This document shows positions 32,427-40,903 of a stretch of 45,521 nt of DNA, piece by piece. The DNA comes from Aquifex sp. (GTDB taxonomy: Bacteria; Aquificota; Aquificia; Aquificales; Aquificaceae), in assembly GCA_003978875.1 (NCBI GenBank), contig QNXQ01000121.1, forward strand, positions 1 through 45,521, written 5' to 3'. The notes below the pieces were generated by a model. The model did not search any database. It saw nothing but the letters and a program-made list of their open reading frames with translations, and was not told the origin of the DNA. Every line of letters starts with the position of its first letter. The first letter of the stretch is position 1. Both the position numbers and the translations under genes were made by a program.

Positions 32427-33566
32427 TTACCTGAAGAGGTATCTGTAAGCTTTTGAGAGATTTTGAATCAAGAAAGCAAGTATACCCAGATATATCACAG
32501 TAGAGATTGCGTGAAGCGGAGGGAATAGAACATCCACCGCAACGTAGAAAATATAAAGAATAGCCGAGAACTCCAAAAAGTTGATTAAGGATTTTTCATC
32601 CGTTAAATCGCTAATTGAGAACTCCGGTTGTTTTATCCCTGAAGCTTTCCAGTTCCATATTATTCTCGGAAGCAGGTGGAGCATTCCGCCGAATATAGTA
32701 AACGCGGCAAATCCGTAAACCATAAAGTCTATATGGAGATACAAAGCTGTGGGAAGAACTTCCGGATGGGAAGCTGAGAAACTTCCAAGAATTAATCCTA
32801 ATGGAAGAAAGGGTAAAGCAAAGAGAAACACCTTCACAACATTAGGAATAGGTGATGGCATTCTCCTTTTCTTGAAGAGTTCATACATGATGTAGAGGAA
32901 GTAAATCGAAACGGCAAACTCAAGTAATAACACTACGGCGAGCAGCTTATAATTCATACTCAGAAATGCAAGCAATACTGCAACAGTTGTAATTTGCTTC
33001 GCTTTAAAAAGCTGCTCCGCTTTTCTTATGTTAAGTGTGTCCATAATGAGCATGGGTATCCATGCTATTTCAACCCCGTAAATTGCATTAAGCATGGAAC
33101 CTACGGTAAGGGTGTGAACCGCAAGCTGAAGAGGAACAGCCTGCCAGTTAAAGTGGATAAATAAAAATAAACTTGCAAGAAAAAGGTAAATCACGGAAGA
33201 TATGAGAAACCGAACGGTTATCGGAGAAGTATTTCTTAAATTAGTTATTATATGGACTAGAAAAATGGTATGGGCTATAAACAGGTAAAAGGCTCCACTC
33301 TCATAATTCCCGAAGTAAAACTTTAAAAATGCATATAGGATTAAAGCGAAGACAAGATAAGACAATTTCGGTCTGGAAAGCTTGCGGTTCTGAGAATTTG
33401 GAACTATCTGGTAGATAGCTCCCGTTAGTGTAAGACCGATAAAGCCGAAAACCGAAGTTATAACGAAAAGTTGAAAATTCTGGGTAAGTTTTAAAAATAG
33501 TGAAAGGAAAAGGTTGATTAAAGCAAATATAAATAAAAAAGGTGTTACCTTGGATACGTAGAACAT
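32427..33566 (-). CDS. Polytopic NnrS-like membrane protein
   Basis: About 12 hydrophobic helices fill the 379-aa protein. Histidines occur in VHIITNLRN, AVHTLTVGSMLNAIYG, LYLHIDFMVYGF and IFGGMLHLLPRIIWNW, the kind of placement seen in NnrS and other heme-copper-like membrane proteins. NnrS proteins support growth under NO stress. The assignment is by topology and context only. The ATG at 33566 follows GAGAGG; the GTG three codons upstream is less likely. The leader TTACTTTCATA is shared with norC. Confidence 0.55.
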   Translation of the reverse strand: MFYVSKVTPFLFIFALINLFLSLFLKLTQNFQLFVITSVFGFIGLTLTGAIYQIVPNSQNRKLSRPKLSYLVFALILYAFLKFYFGNYESGAFYLFIAHTIFLVHIITNLRNTSPITVRFLISSVIYLFLASLFLFIHFNWQAVPLQLAVHTLTVGSMLNAIYGVEIAWIPMLIMDTLNIRKAEQLFKAKQITTVAVLLAFLSMNYKLLAVVLLLEFAVSIYFLYIMYELFKKRRMPSPIPNVVKVFLFALPFLPLGLILGSFSASHPEVLPTALYLHIDFMVYGFAAFTIFGGMLHLLPRIIWNWKASGIKQPEFSISDLTDEKSLINFLEFSAILYIFYVAVDVLFPPLHAISTVIYLGILAFLIQNLSKAYRYLFR

Positions 33567-33586
33567 TTTTTTCACCTCTCTTATGA

Positions 33587-33602
33587 AAGTAATTAATTAC
33601 TT
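33587..33602. promoter_or_regulatory. Perfect 16-bp palindrome before the NnrS-like gene
   Basis: AAGTAATTAATTACTT reads the same on both strands and lies 20 bp upstream of the ATG at 33566, overlapping the lipoate-ligase-like stop codon. On the minus strand it runs into TTACTTTCATA, the same 11 bases as the norC -10 region. It may be a shorter relative of the AGTAAAT-N4-ATTTACT site. Confidence 0.5.
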
Positions 33603-34251
33603 ATTTTATTTTAACACCTTTAAAGTTTAAAATCATAATTGCTAAATAAAGTCGTTGCATAAAATCCTTTTTCTCTATACCGAGTTCCTGCAGAGAAGTT
33701 ATTCTTCTCTTAAGTTCACACTCATCAATCCCTAGAATGCTTTCCGCTCTTTTATAATCAAAGGTTATATAAATACTCCCGTGGAGTAAAAAAGTTTCTT
33801 TTAATTCTCTCATAGCCATGGAAACTATTTTTCTTCCCGACTTGGTTTTTAACTCTCCGAAAGTCGGAAAGAAAAAGCAGTAATAAGTATCGAGTCTGTA
33901 ACTTTTATTTCTTTCAAATTCAAGTTCAATCCCGAAATATTCAAAAATTTTTACAAAATTTTCCGATATTCTTTTGTAAATCTTCCATAGATTTTGTTTT
34001 CTTTTGTAATCAACTATACAAAAGCTGATATCCCATCCGTGGATAAGTGCTCCTCCTCCCGTAGGTCTTCTAACAACTTTTACAGGAAACTTCTTCATTT
34101 TCTGATTTTTTCCGATACTTATACAAAGTTCACTCCACTCATAGATTCTAAAGCAGGGTTCGATTTTCCCTTCTTCCAGTGAAAATAAAAGTTCTTCATC
34201 CCTTTTCATATTCTCTTCAGGAGATAACTTCTCAAACCCTAAAAACTTCAT
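33601..34251 (-). CDS. Lipoate-protein ligase / octanoyltransferase-like protein
   Basis: This 216-aa member of the BPL/LplA/LipB superfamily has the substrate-binding RRPTGGGALIHGWDISF and the lysine-containing GRKIVSMAMRELKETFLLHGSIYI, which match LplA and LipM proteins. It would attach lipoyl or octanoyl groups to carrier proteins. The C-terminal accessory domain of E. coli LplA is absent. It is coupled to hemC by an ATGA overlap. The exact reaction cannot be decided from sequence. Confidence 0.82.
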   Translation of the reverse strand: MKFLGFEKLSPEENMKRDEELLFSLEEGKIEPCFRIYEWSELCISIGKNQKMKKFPVKVVRRPTGGGALIHGWDISFCIVDYKRKQNLWKIYKRISENFVKIFEYFGIELEFERNKSYRLDTYYCFFFPTFGELKTKSGRKIVSMAMRELKETFLLHGSIYITFDYKRAESILGIDECELKRRITSLQELGIEKKDFMQRLYLAIMILNFKGVKIK

Positions 34252-35162
34252 TGGGAGGAATAGATTTCCTCAAGTATTTCCCTTCCACCCATGTTGAGTA
34301 GCTTATCTGCGAGTCGTTTTCCTACTTCTTCCGCCTTTTGTACTTCTCCGATGTCTTGTCCCTCTATAAATCTTTCCGCTTCTAAATCGGATATAAAAGC
34401 CTTAAGTTTCACTTCTCCATCTTTTACCTCTGCAAAGGCACCTATGGGAACCTGACAACCGCCTTCCAGTTCTCTCAAAAAGGCTCTCTCGCATAAGGCG
34501 GATATATAACTTTCTTCATGGTTAAGAGGTTTTATAAGTTCTTCAATTTTTCTATCCCCTTCCCTTATCTCTATGGCGAGGCTTCCTTGTCCAACTGCCG
34601 GGATGAAGTCTTCAAGGATTTCCGTAACTTCGTCTAAATACCCCATTCTTTTTACCCCTGCATAAGCAAGGACAATTGCATCGTAGAGACCTTCCCTTAA
34701 CTTTCGCATACGTGTATCAACGTTACCTCTCAAAACTTCTACCTTTAAATCTTTTCTCCTTTTCTTGATTTGAACTTGTCTTCTCAAGGAAGAAGTACCA
34801 ATTTTTGCTCCAGAGGGAAGCTCGGATAACTTTTTTCCTTCTCTCGATATTAAAACATCGTAAGGAGTTTCTCTTTTGGTGATAGCTCCCAAGGTCAAAC
34901 CCTCGGGAATTTCCATGGGAACATCTTTGAGAGAATGTACTGCTAGGTCTATATCTCCTTCCAAAAGAGCCTTCTCTATTTCTTTAACAAAAAGTCCTTT
35001 ACCACCTATCTTTGCCAAAGGTACATCCGTAATCTTATCGCCGGTTGTCGTAATCTTTACCAGTTCGACTTCCACTCCCCAGTGTTTTTCCAGAAATTCC
35101 TTTACAAAGTTAGCTTGCCAAAGGGCTAATTTACTTTTTCTTGTACCAATTCTTACTTTCAT
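34248..35162 (-). CDS. hemC: Porphobilinogen deaminase
   Basis: HemC polymerises four porphobilinogens into hydroxymethylbilane, the precursor of the siroheme, heme and heme d1 made by this cell. KVRIGTRKSKLALWQ opens the protein, TGDKITDVPLAKIGGKGLF and LGTSSLRR-type segments follow, and the dipyrromethane cofactor cysteine is in LEGGCQVPIGAF. The 304-aa start at 35162 is family-like; an ATG at 35171 shares its A with the tRNA-Ser CCA end. No Shine-Dalgarno sequence exists, because a tRNA gene ends 8 bp before the start codon. Confidence 0.95.
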   Translation of the reverse strand: MKVRIGTRKSKLALWQANFVKEFLEKHWGVEVELVKITTTGDKITDVPLAKIGGKGLFVKEIEKALLEGDIDLAVHSLKDVPMEIPEGLTLGAITKRETPYDVLISREGKKLSELPSGAKIGTSSLRRQVQIKKRRKDLKVEVLRGNVDTRMRKLREGLYDAIVLAYAGVKRMGYLDEVTEILEDFIPAVGQGSLAIEIREGDRKIEELIKPLNHEESYISALCERAFLRELEGGCQVPIGAFAEVKDGEVKLKAFISDLEAERFIEGQDIGEVQKAEEVGKRLADKLLNMGGREILEEIYSSQ

Positions 35163-35170
35163 GAGAGTCA

Positions 35171-35262
35171 TGGCGGAAGGGGAGGGATTCGAACCCTCGG
35201 TACCCCAAACGGGGTACACGGCGTTTCCAGCGCCGCGCCTTCGACCGCTCGGCCACCCTTCC
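35171..35262 (-). tRNA. tRNA-Ser (anticodon GGA)
   Basis: The 92-nt gene pairs GGAAGGG with CCCTTCC in the acceptor stem, followed by G and an encoded CCA. The anticodon stem CGGCG/CGCCG frames the loop CTGGAAA, giving anticodon GGA. A long variable arm (GTACCCC with GGGGTAC) is diagnostic of a class II tRNA, and the T arm is GAGGG-TTCGAAT-CCCTC. It lies directly upstream of hemC on the same strand. Confidence 0.96.
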
Positions 35263-35276
35263 TGCCTAAGTATTTA

Positions 35277-35305
35277 ATTATAAAATCTTTACTTCGTATT
35301 CACAA
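35277..35305 (-). promoter_or_regulatory. Promoter of tRNA-Ser, inside the pncB 3' end
   Basis: On the minus strand TTGTGA (35300-35305), 17 bp, TATAAT (35277-35282). The -35 box lies in the final pncB codons. The tRNA starts about 14 bp after the -10 box. hemC is probably read from this same promoter. Confidence 0.6.
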
Positions 35306-36549
35306 CGCTCGTCTATACTTTTTAGCTTATCGGGAAGTTTGCTTAGTTCCTCCATTACCGTTTCTCTTATATGCTTTAAATCGGGAAGCTCTTTTATTAG
35401 TCTTCCACCCTCTATAACTTTCTCAACGAGCTTTTCTCCTTTTCTTTCTGTTCCCCACTTTACACTCTCGTCGTAAGACATCTTTCCGCTTTCATAGTAT
35501 CTGTAAACCTGTCTTTTATAAGGAAAGGTTTTCTTTCCGGGACTCAATTTATACTTAGGTTTTCCTTCATATTCAACGAGTTTATAGGCTATATCAAAGT
35601 AAGGAGCATCCGCGGAAGTTATAAATTTCGTCCCTACACCAAATCCATCTATTGGAGCGTTAGCTTCAAGCCAAGATTTTATTTTGTATTCATCTACTCC
35701 CCCGCTTACGATAATCTTAACGTCATCTAGACCGTTTTCATTTAGCATTTGCCTCACTTCTTTTGTCAAGGAAACAACATCACCGCTGTCAATTCTTACA
35801 CCGATGACAGGAACTCCTTCCTTTGCAAGTTTTATTACTTTTCTAAGTCCTTCAAGTGTATCGTAAGTGTCTATCAAAAATATAGCGTTCTGAGGATACA
35901 ACCTCGCAAAAGCTCTAAATGCTTCTTCCTCTTCCTCAAATATCATTACATAAGAGTGAGCCATAGTGCCGACTACGGGTATTCCGAACCTTCTTCCCGC
36001 TTCAACATTTGAACTACCGTCAAACCCCGCTATATAAGATGCCCTTGCCGCATATATCCCTGCTTCCAGACCGTGGGCACGCCTAAATCCAAAATCTACA
36101 AGCTTTTTTCCCTTTGCTACTAAATAGCTTCTTACAGCCTTTGAAGCTATCATTGTCTCGAACTGTATCGTGTTAATGACTAAGGTTTCTAAAAGCTGAG
36201 CCTGTGGAATACTTGCTTCCACTTGAATTATCGGTTCATTCTGAAAAACTATTCTCCCTTCGGGAATAGCGTAAATATTCCCTTTAAACTCAAACTCCTT
36301 AAGGTAATCCAAGAAGTCATCTTTAAATATACCCAGACTCCTCATATATTTGATTTCTTTATCTCCGAACTTGAAATTCTCTATCCTCTTCACGAGAGTT
36401 TCCAATCCCGCGGATATTAAGAAGTTTCTATTCTCGGGTAATTTTCTTACAAAGAGGGAAAATACCGCATTTCCGGTTTTTCCTTCGTATAGATAGCTTT
36501 GAGCCATGGTAAGCTCGTATAAATCAGTACAAAGCCCTAAATATTCCAT
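35278..36549 (-). CDS. pncB: Nicotinate phosphoribosyltransferase
   Basis: The enzyme converts nicotinate and PRPP to nicotinate mononucleotide for NAD salvage. MEYLGLCTDLYELTMAQSYL is the family start, and RRAHGLEAGIYAARASYIAGF, GTMAHSYVM, LIDTYDT, RIDSGD and FGVGTKF follow in order. The start at 36549 gives 423 aa; upstream codons are unlike the family. It is divergent from purN with only 25 bp between starts and no Shine-Dalgarno sequence on either side. Confidence 0.93.
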   Translation of the reverse strand: MEYLGLCTDLYELTMAQSYLYEGKTGNAVFSLFVRKLPENRNFLISAGLETLVKRIENFKFGDKEIKYMRSLGIFKDDFLDYLKEFEFKGNIYAIPEGRIVFQNEPIIQVEASIPQAQLLETLVINTIQFETMIASKAVRSYLVAKGKKLVDFGFRRAHGLEAGIYAARASYIAGFDGSSNVEAGRRFGIPVVGTMAHSYVMIFEEEEEAFRAFARLYPQNAIFLIDTYDTLEGLRKVIKLAKEGVPVIGVRIDSGDVVSLTKEVRQMLNENGLDDVKIIVSGGVDEYKIKSWLEANAPIDGFGVGTKFITSADAPYFDIAYKLVEYEGKPKYKLSPGKKTFPYKRQVYRYYESGKMSYDESVKWGTERKGEKLVEKVIEGGRLIKELPDLKHIRETVMEELSKLPDKLKSIDERCEYEVKIL

Positions 36550-36574
36550 AATTAAAAAGTTTAAAATTAAACTA

Positions 36575-37225
36575 ATGTTGAAAATAGGTGTCCTTGTATC
36601 TGGAAGAGGAAGTAATCTCCAAGCGATAATAGATTCCATAGAATCCGGGAAACTAAACGCAAGCATTGAGGTTGTAATATCCGATAACCCGAAAGCTTAC
36701 GCTCTAGAACGGTGTAAAAAACATAGGGTAGACTACCAGATTATAGAAATGAAAAATTCTCCTTCCCGGAGAGATTTTGAAGAAAAAATCGCTGAGATTT
36801 TAAAATCTAAGAACGTTGAACTTGTAGTTCTTGCAGGATTTATGCGTATTCTTTCAGGTCATTTTCTAAAGTATTTCCCCCATAGGGTTATTAACATTCA
36901 TCCTTCTTTGATACCGGCTTTTCAAGGTATGCATGCCCAGAGACAGGCACTGGACTTTGGAGCTAAGTTTACCGGTTGCACTGTTCATATAGTAGATGAG
37001 AGTGTAGATGGCGGACCGGTAATAATCCAAGCTGTGGTGCCTGTACTTCCGGAAGATACGGAAGACACATTGGCTCAAAGAATTCTAAAATGGGAACATA
37101 AGATTCTACCTCAAGCTATTCAGTGGTTTGCCGAAGAAAGAGTAATCATTGAAGGAAGAAAAGTATTTATCAAAGATGCTCGATACGGAGAACTTCCCGT
37201 AAATCCTGCCTTGGAAATCTTCTAA
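36575..37225 (+). CDS. purN: Phosphoribosylglycinamide formyltransferase
   Basis: PurN transfers a formyl group from 10-formyl-tetrahydrofolate to GAR in purine synthesis. KIGVLVSGRGSNLQAI opens the fold, and VLAGFMRIL and NIHPSLIPAFQGMHAQ contain the conserved Asn and His of the active site. At 216 aa it is full length. TAAAAT lies exactly 7 nt before the ATG and there is no Shine-Dalgarno sequence, so the message may be leaderless. Confidence 0.95.
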   Translation: MLKIGVLVSGRGSNLQAIIDSIESGKLNASIEVVISDNPKAYALERCKKHRVDYQIIEMKNSPSRRDFEEKIAEILKSKNVELVVLAGFMRILSGHFLKYFPHRVINIHPSLIPAFQGMHAQRQALDFGAKFTGCTVHIVDESVDGGPVIIQAVVPVLPEDTEDTLAQRILKWEHKILPQAIQWFAEERVIIEGRKVFIKDARYGELPVNPALEIF

Positions 37226-37297
37226 AACCCTCTTTATTCAGAAATAAGTTAATAAGGGAAAAACAGTAAACCGAATTTACAAAGGAACTTTAAAAGT

Positions 37298-37501
37298 TTA
37301 TATGAGTTGTTGTTGTTTTTTGAGGGCTTTTAGTATCTTCTTTCTCCTGTTTCTCTCTCTCTTTTTCTTCCTTTCACTTGGAGGCTCATAGTGTTCTCTT
37401 CTTTTGAGTTCCGTAAGAATTTGCTCTTGCTCTACTTTTGCCTTAAACCTCTTCAAAATCTTTTCCAGAGGTTCGCCTTCCTTAATTATTATCGTAACCA
37501 A
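37298..37501 (-). CDS. rpsU: 30S ribosomal protein S21, TTG start
   Basis: The 67-aa protein is rich in Lys/Arg, with GEPLEKILKRFKAKVEQEQIL and REHYEPPSERKKKRERN, the S21 family sequence. The frame has no ATG; the best start is TTG at 37501, preceded by GGAGG 10 nt upstream and AAGG nearer by. An out-of-frame ATG just before it opens a six-codon frame that overlaps the rpsU start, which could affect translation. S21 aids early initiation on the 30S subunit. Confidence 0.93.
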   Translation of the reverse strand: MVTIIIKEGEPLEKILKRFKAKVEQEQILTELKRREHYEPPSERKKKRERNRRKKILKALKKQQQLI

Positions 37502-37650
37502 GCCTTCATCACCTCCTTTTACAAGATTAAGATTTTAGCAGATAAAAACGAAAGAGACATATGATTACAACTATTATAACTCGAAAACCTTGTAAATCCT
37601 TGATAAAAAAAGAAATAAGAAAAAGTTAACACAAGAGCAAAAGCCAACGG

Positions 37651-40600
37651 TTAGTCGGCCATTAAATCCCTTTTTATTTCTTCAGGTGTCGGACAATATT
37701 CCGGAGGCAATCTCTTTACTTTTGAAGCGTAGTACATTAAGGGAATTAATATCAGTGTAAGAGTGGTAGAACCTATGGTTCCGAATATGAGTGATATAGC
37801 GAGTCCGTTAAATATCGGGTCAAAGATGATAACGAAAGCACCTATGATAACCGCTGCAGCGGTGAGGAGTATAGGTCTCGTTCTTATTACTCCGGCTTCT
37901 ACTACGGCAACGTGAACGGGAAGACCTTCTCTAATTCTCTGTTCCGCAAAGTCTACAAGGAGTATTGAGTTTCTAACGATAATACCTCCGAGAGCAATAA
38001 ATCCAATCATAGAAGTTGCGGTAAAGAACACATTACCCATTATCTTATCCATAATGAAGTGTCCCGGGATTATACCTACGAGCGTAAGAGGTATAGGAGC
38101 GAGAATTAATCCGGGTACTTTAAAGTCTTTAAACCATCCAAGAACCAGAACGTACATAACAAATACCGCTACTCCAAAAGCAAGTCCAAGGTCTCTGAAT
38201 ACTTCCAGGGTTATGTGCATTTCTCCGTCCCATTTTACGTAAACCCTATCTTCCAGTACCGGTAAGGACATCCACAATTCTCCCACTTTCCCGTAAGGAT
38301 TTTCTATATTCAGGATTTTATCTCTTACGTCCATAATTCCGTAAATGGGTGCTTCCTCTCTTCCCGCAACATCTCCTATTACGTAGATAACCCTTCTGAG
38401 GTTCTTATGGTATATAGTTTCGGGAATAGGACCTTCTTGAATTTCTACAAGTTCGGATAGAGGAATTAGTTTACCTTCCCTGTTGGGTATTTTTATATTC
38501 TTCAGCACTTCCGGGACTCTGTATTTCTCATCGAGCCTGATTATTATGGGGACGTGTTCGGTGTCCGTGGTCTGCATTATGCCCGCTTGCCATCCGCCGA
38601 CAAGAGCCTTTATGGTATACACAACTTCCTCTTTAGTAAGACCAGCAAGCTTTACTTTATCCTCTCTAACAACAAACCTTATCATAGGTGCCGGATATTC
38701 CAGATATATTCCCTCGTCTGTGATTGCAGGAGAGTCCTTGAATATCTTTAGAACTCTCCAAGCAAATTCCCTCTGTGTCTTCATATCGGGAGCGTAAACT
38801 TCTGCAACTATCGGAGAAAGAACTGGTGGTCCTGGTGGAACTTCTACGACCGCAACGTATTTAGCACCGTACTTGTTAGCTATTTCGTGAACCTTCGGTC
38901 TTATCAGCTTTGCAAATTCGTGGGATTGAAGGTCTCTATCGTGTTTTCCGACGAGATTAACTTGTATTTCCGCGAGGTTAGAAGCTTGTCTGAGGTAATA
39001 GTGTCTTACTAAACCGTTAAAGGTAAAGGGTGCGGCAGTTCCTACGTAAATTTGATAATCCGTAACAATCGAATACCTTCCTACGTAATCTGCAATTTCT
39101 TTAGCAACTCTGAAGGTTTCTTCAAGAGTTGTACCTTCGGGCATATCGAGTACTATTTCGAGTTCAGACTTGTTGTCGTAAGGAAGCATCTTAACCAGAA
39201 CGTGTTTTGTAAAGAGCATTCCTACAGATGCTCCCATAAGTCCGATAACGAATAGGTAGAAGGCATACCTCTTTATTTTGCTTGCAAGAAGCGGATACAT
39301 TATACGGCAGTAAATCTTCCAAAACAGTGTTTCTCTCACGTTTATTTCATGATGTTCTCTTTCCTTTTTAAGGAAATGATAGGCTGCCCAGGGGGTGACG
39401 ATGAATGCTACCAGCAGTGAGAAGAACATCGCAACGGATGCGTTAATGGGAATGGGTCTCATATAAGGACCCATCATTCCTGTAACAAAGGCCATGGGCA
39501 TAAGGGCTGCGATTACCGTAAAGGTTGCCAGGATTGTAGGGTTACCAACTTCATCCGTAGCACGGACTATGGCATCCCTGGGAGGTAGTTTTTGCATTTC
39601 AAACCAACGGTGAATGTTTTCCACTACAACGATGGCGTCGTCAACGAGAATACCTATTGAGAAGATAAGAGCAAAAAGGGTCACTCTGTTTAAGGTAAAG
39701 CCGTACATTTCATTAAGGAACAAGGCTATTGAAAGGGTTACCGGAACGGCTAAACCTACAACGAGAGCTTCCCTTACTCCTAAAGATACAGCTATCAGCA
39801 ATACAACCGAGAAAGTAGCGATAAATAGGTGTTCAAGAAGTTCGAGGGCTTTCTCCTGTGCAGTCTCACCGTAGTTCCTTGTAATGGTAATATTTACATC
39901 CTTGGGAATTACCTTACCTTTTAAGTGTTCTACAAACTCTATTACTTGGTCAGCGACAACTACAGCGTTAGTTCCTTTTCTTTTGGATACCGCTATGGTA
40001 ACCGCAGGATATAGTTCTCCGGGTTTGCCTTCTATTCCCTTGTATTTATGGGCTTGACCTATTCCGAAAAAGACGTAATCCTTTATTTCCGAAGGACCGT
40101 CAACTATAGTGGCTATATCCTTCAGGTATACAACTCTTCCATCTTTTACGGTGACTACTACATTTTCGACATCCTTAACAGATTTGAAAAAGGGTCCTGT
40201 CTTAATCAGATATTCCATATTTCCCTTGTTTATCTTGCCGCTTATAGCCTGTGCGTTTGCACTCTTGAGCAGTTGGGCAATGTAAAGGGGAGAAATGCCG
40301 TAAGCTTCCATTTTTTTGGGGTCGAGGATTATTCTTATCTGTCTCGGTCTTCCTCCTATGAGGTAAACGTTTGCTACATTATCTATCTTCTTTATTTCAT
40401 TTTGGAGAGTTGCGGCAAGTTTTCTCAGTTCATACCAGTCGTAGTTTTCTCCCCATAAGGTAAGGGTAACTATGGGAACGTCATCTATCGACATAAGCCT
40501 TACAATCGGAGGCAGCACTACTCCGGGAGGAGCCAAATCGAGGGCGGACATCATTTTAGAATTGAGGTCTACCAGTGCCTTTACCGGGTCAGTTCCTACG

Positions 40601-40899
40601 TAAAACCTCGCGGTAACTATTCCCATATCGTTGGTTGAAGCAGAGTAGATATACTCAATGTCCTTGAGTTCCCACAGTTTTTTCTCCAGAGGAAAGACTA
40701 CACGGGCCTCGACTTCCTCGGGAGTTGCTCCGGGGTAAGGAATGAATATATCTATCATAGGGACAACAATCTGAGGTTCTTCTTCCCTCGGAGTAGTGAG
40801 AACGGCAAAGAGTCCAAGTGCTAAGGAAACCATTATTAGGATAGGAGTGAGTTTAGAGTCGATAAAGTAGTTAGCCAGTCTTCCAGCCAATCCGTACAT
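37651..40899 (-). CDS. RND-family efflux transporter, inner-membrane pump
   Basis: This 1082-aa protein has the RND layout: helix 1 at residues 17-35, a large periplasmic loop, helices 2-6 with the proton-relay aspartates in GILVDDAIVVVENIHRW, a second periplasmic loop and a second helix bundle (GGIIVRNSILLVDFAEQR). It would export substrates through the partner outer-membrane channel. Substrate range (drug, metal or metabolite) cannot be read from the sequence. It is last in the tolC-like, fusion protein, pump operon; the start follows GGAGGTTA. Confidence 0.9.
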   Translation of the reverse strand: MYGLAGRLANYFIDSKLTPILIMVSLALGLFAVLTTPREEEPQIVVPMIDIFIPYPGATPEEVEARVVFPLEKKLWELKDIEYIYSASTNDMGIVTARFYVGTDPVKALVDLNSKMMSALDLAPPGVVLPPIVRLMSIDDVPIVTLTLWGENYDWYELRKLAATLQNEIKKIDNVANVYLIGGRPRQIRIILDPKKMEAYGISPLYIAQLLKSANAQAISGKINKGNMEYLIKTGPFFKSVKDVENVVVTVKDGRVVYLKDIATIVDGPSEIKDYVFFGIGQAHKYKGIEGKPGELYPAVTIAVSKRKGTNAVVVADQVIEFVEHLKGKVIPKDVNITITRNYGETAQEKALELLEHLFIATFSVVLLIAVSLGVREALVVGLAVPVTLSIALFLNEMYGFTLNRVTLFALIFSIGILVDDAIVVVENIHRWFEMQKLPPRDAIVRATDEVGNPTILATFTVIAALMPMAFVTGMMGPYMRPIPINASVAMFFSLLVAFIVTPWAAYHFLKKEREHHEINVRETLFWKIYCRIMYPLLASKIKRYAFYLFVIGLMGASVGMLFTKHVLVKMLPYDNKSELEIVLDMPEGTTLEETFRVAKEIADYVGRYSIVTDYQIYVGTAAPFTFNGLVRHYYLRQASNLAEIQVNLVGKHDRDLQSHEFAKLIRPKVHEIANKYGAKYVAVVEVPPGPPVLSPIVAEVYAPDMKTQREFAWRVLKIFKDSPAITDEGIYLEYPAPMIRFVVREDKVKLAGLTKEEVVYTIKALVGGWQAGIMQTTDTEHVPIIIRLDEKYRVPEVLKNIKIPNREGKLIPLSELVEIQEGPIPETIYHKNLRRVIYVIGDVAGREEAPIYGIMDVRDKILNIENPYGKVGELWMSLPVLEDRVYVKWDGEMHITLEVFRDLGLAFGVAVFVMYVLVLGWFKDFKVPGLILAPIPLTLVGIIPGHFIMDKIMGNVFFTATSMIGFIALGGIIVRNSILLVDFAEQRIREGLPVHVAVVEAGVIRTRPILLTAAAVIIGAFVIIFDPIFNGLAISLIFGTIGSTTLTLILIPLMYYASKVKRLPPEYCPTPEEIKRDLMAD

Positions 40900-40903
40900 C
40901 GGA

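Noticed and set aside
37480..37512. Six-codon ATG frame just before rpsU as a functional leader peptide
   Set aside because: It is too short to support beyond noting that it overlaps the TTG start of S21.
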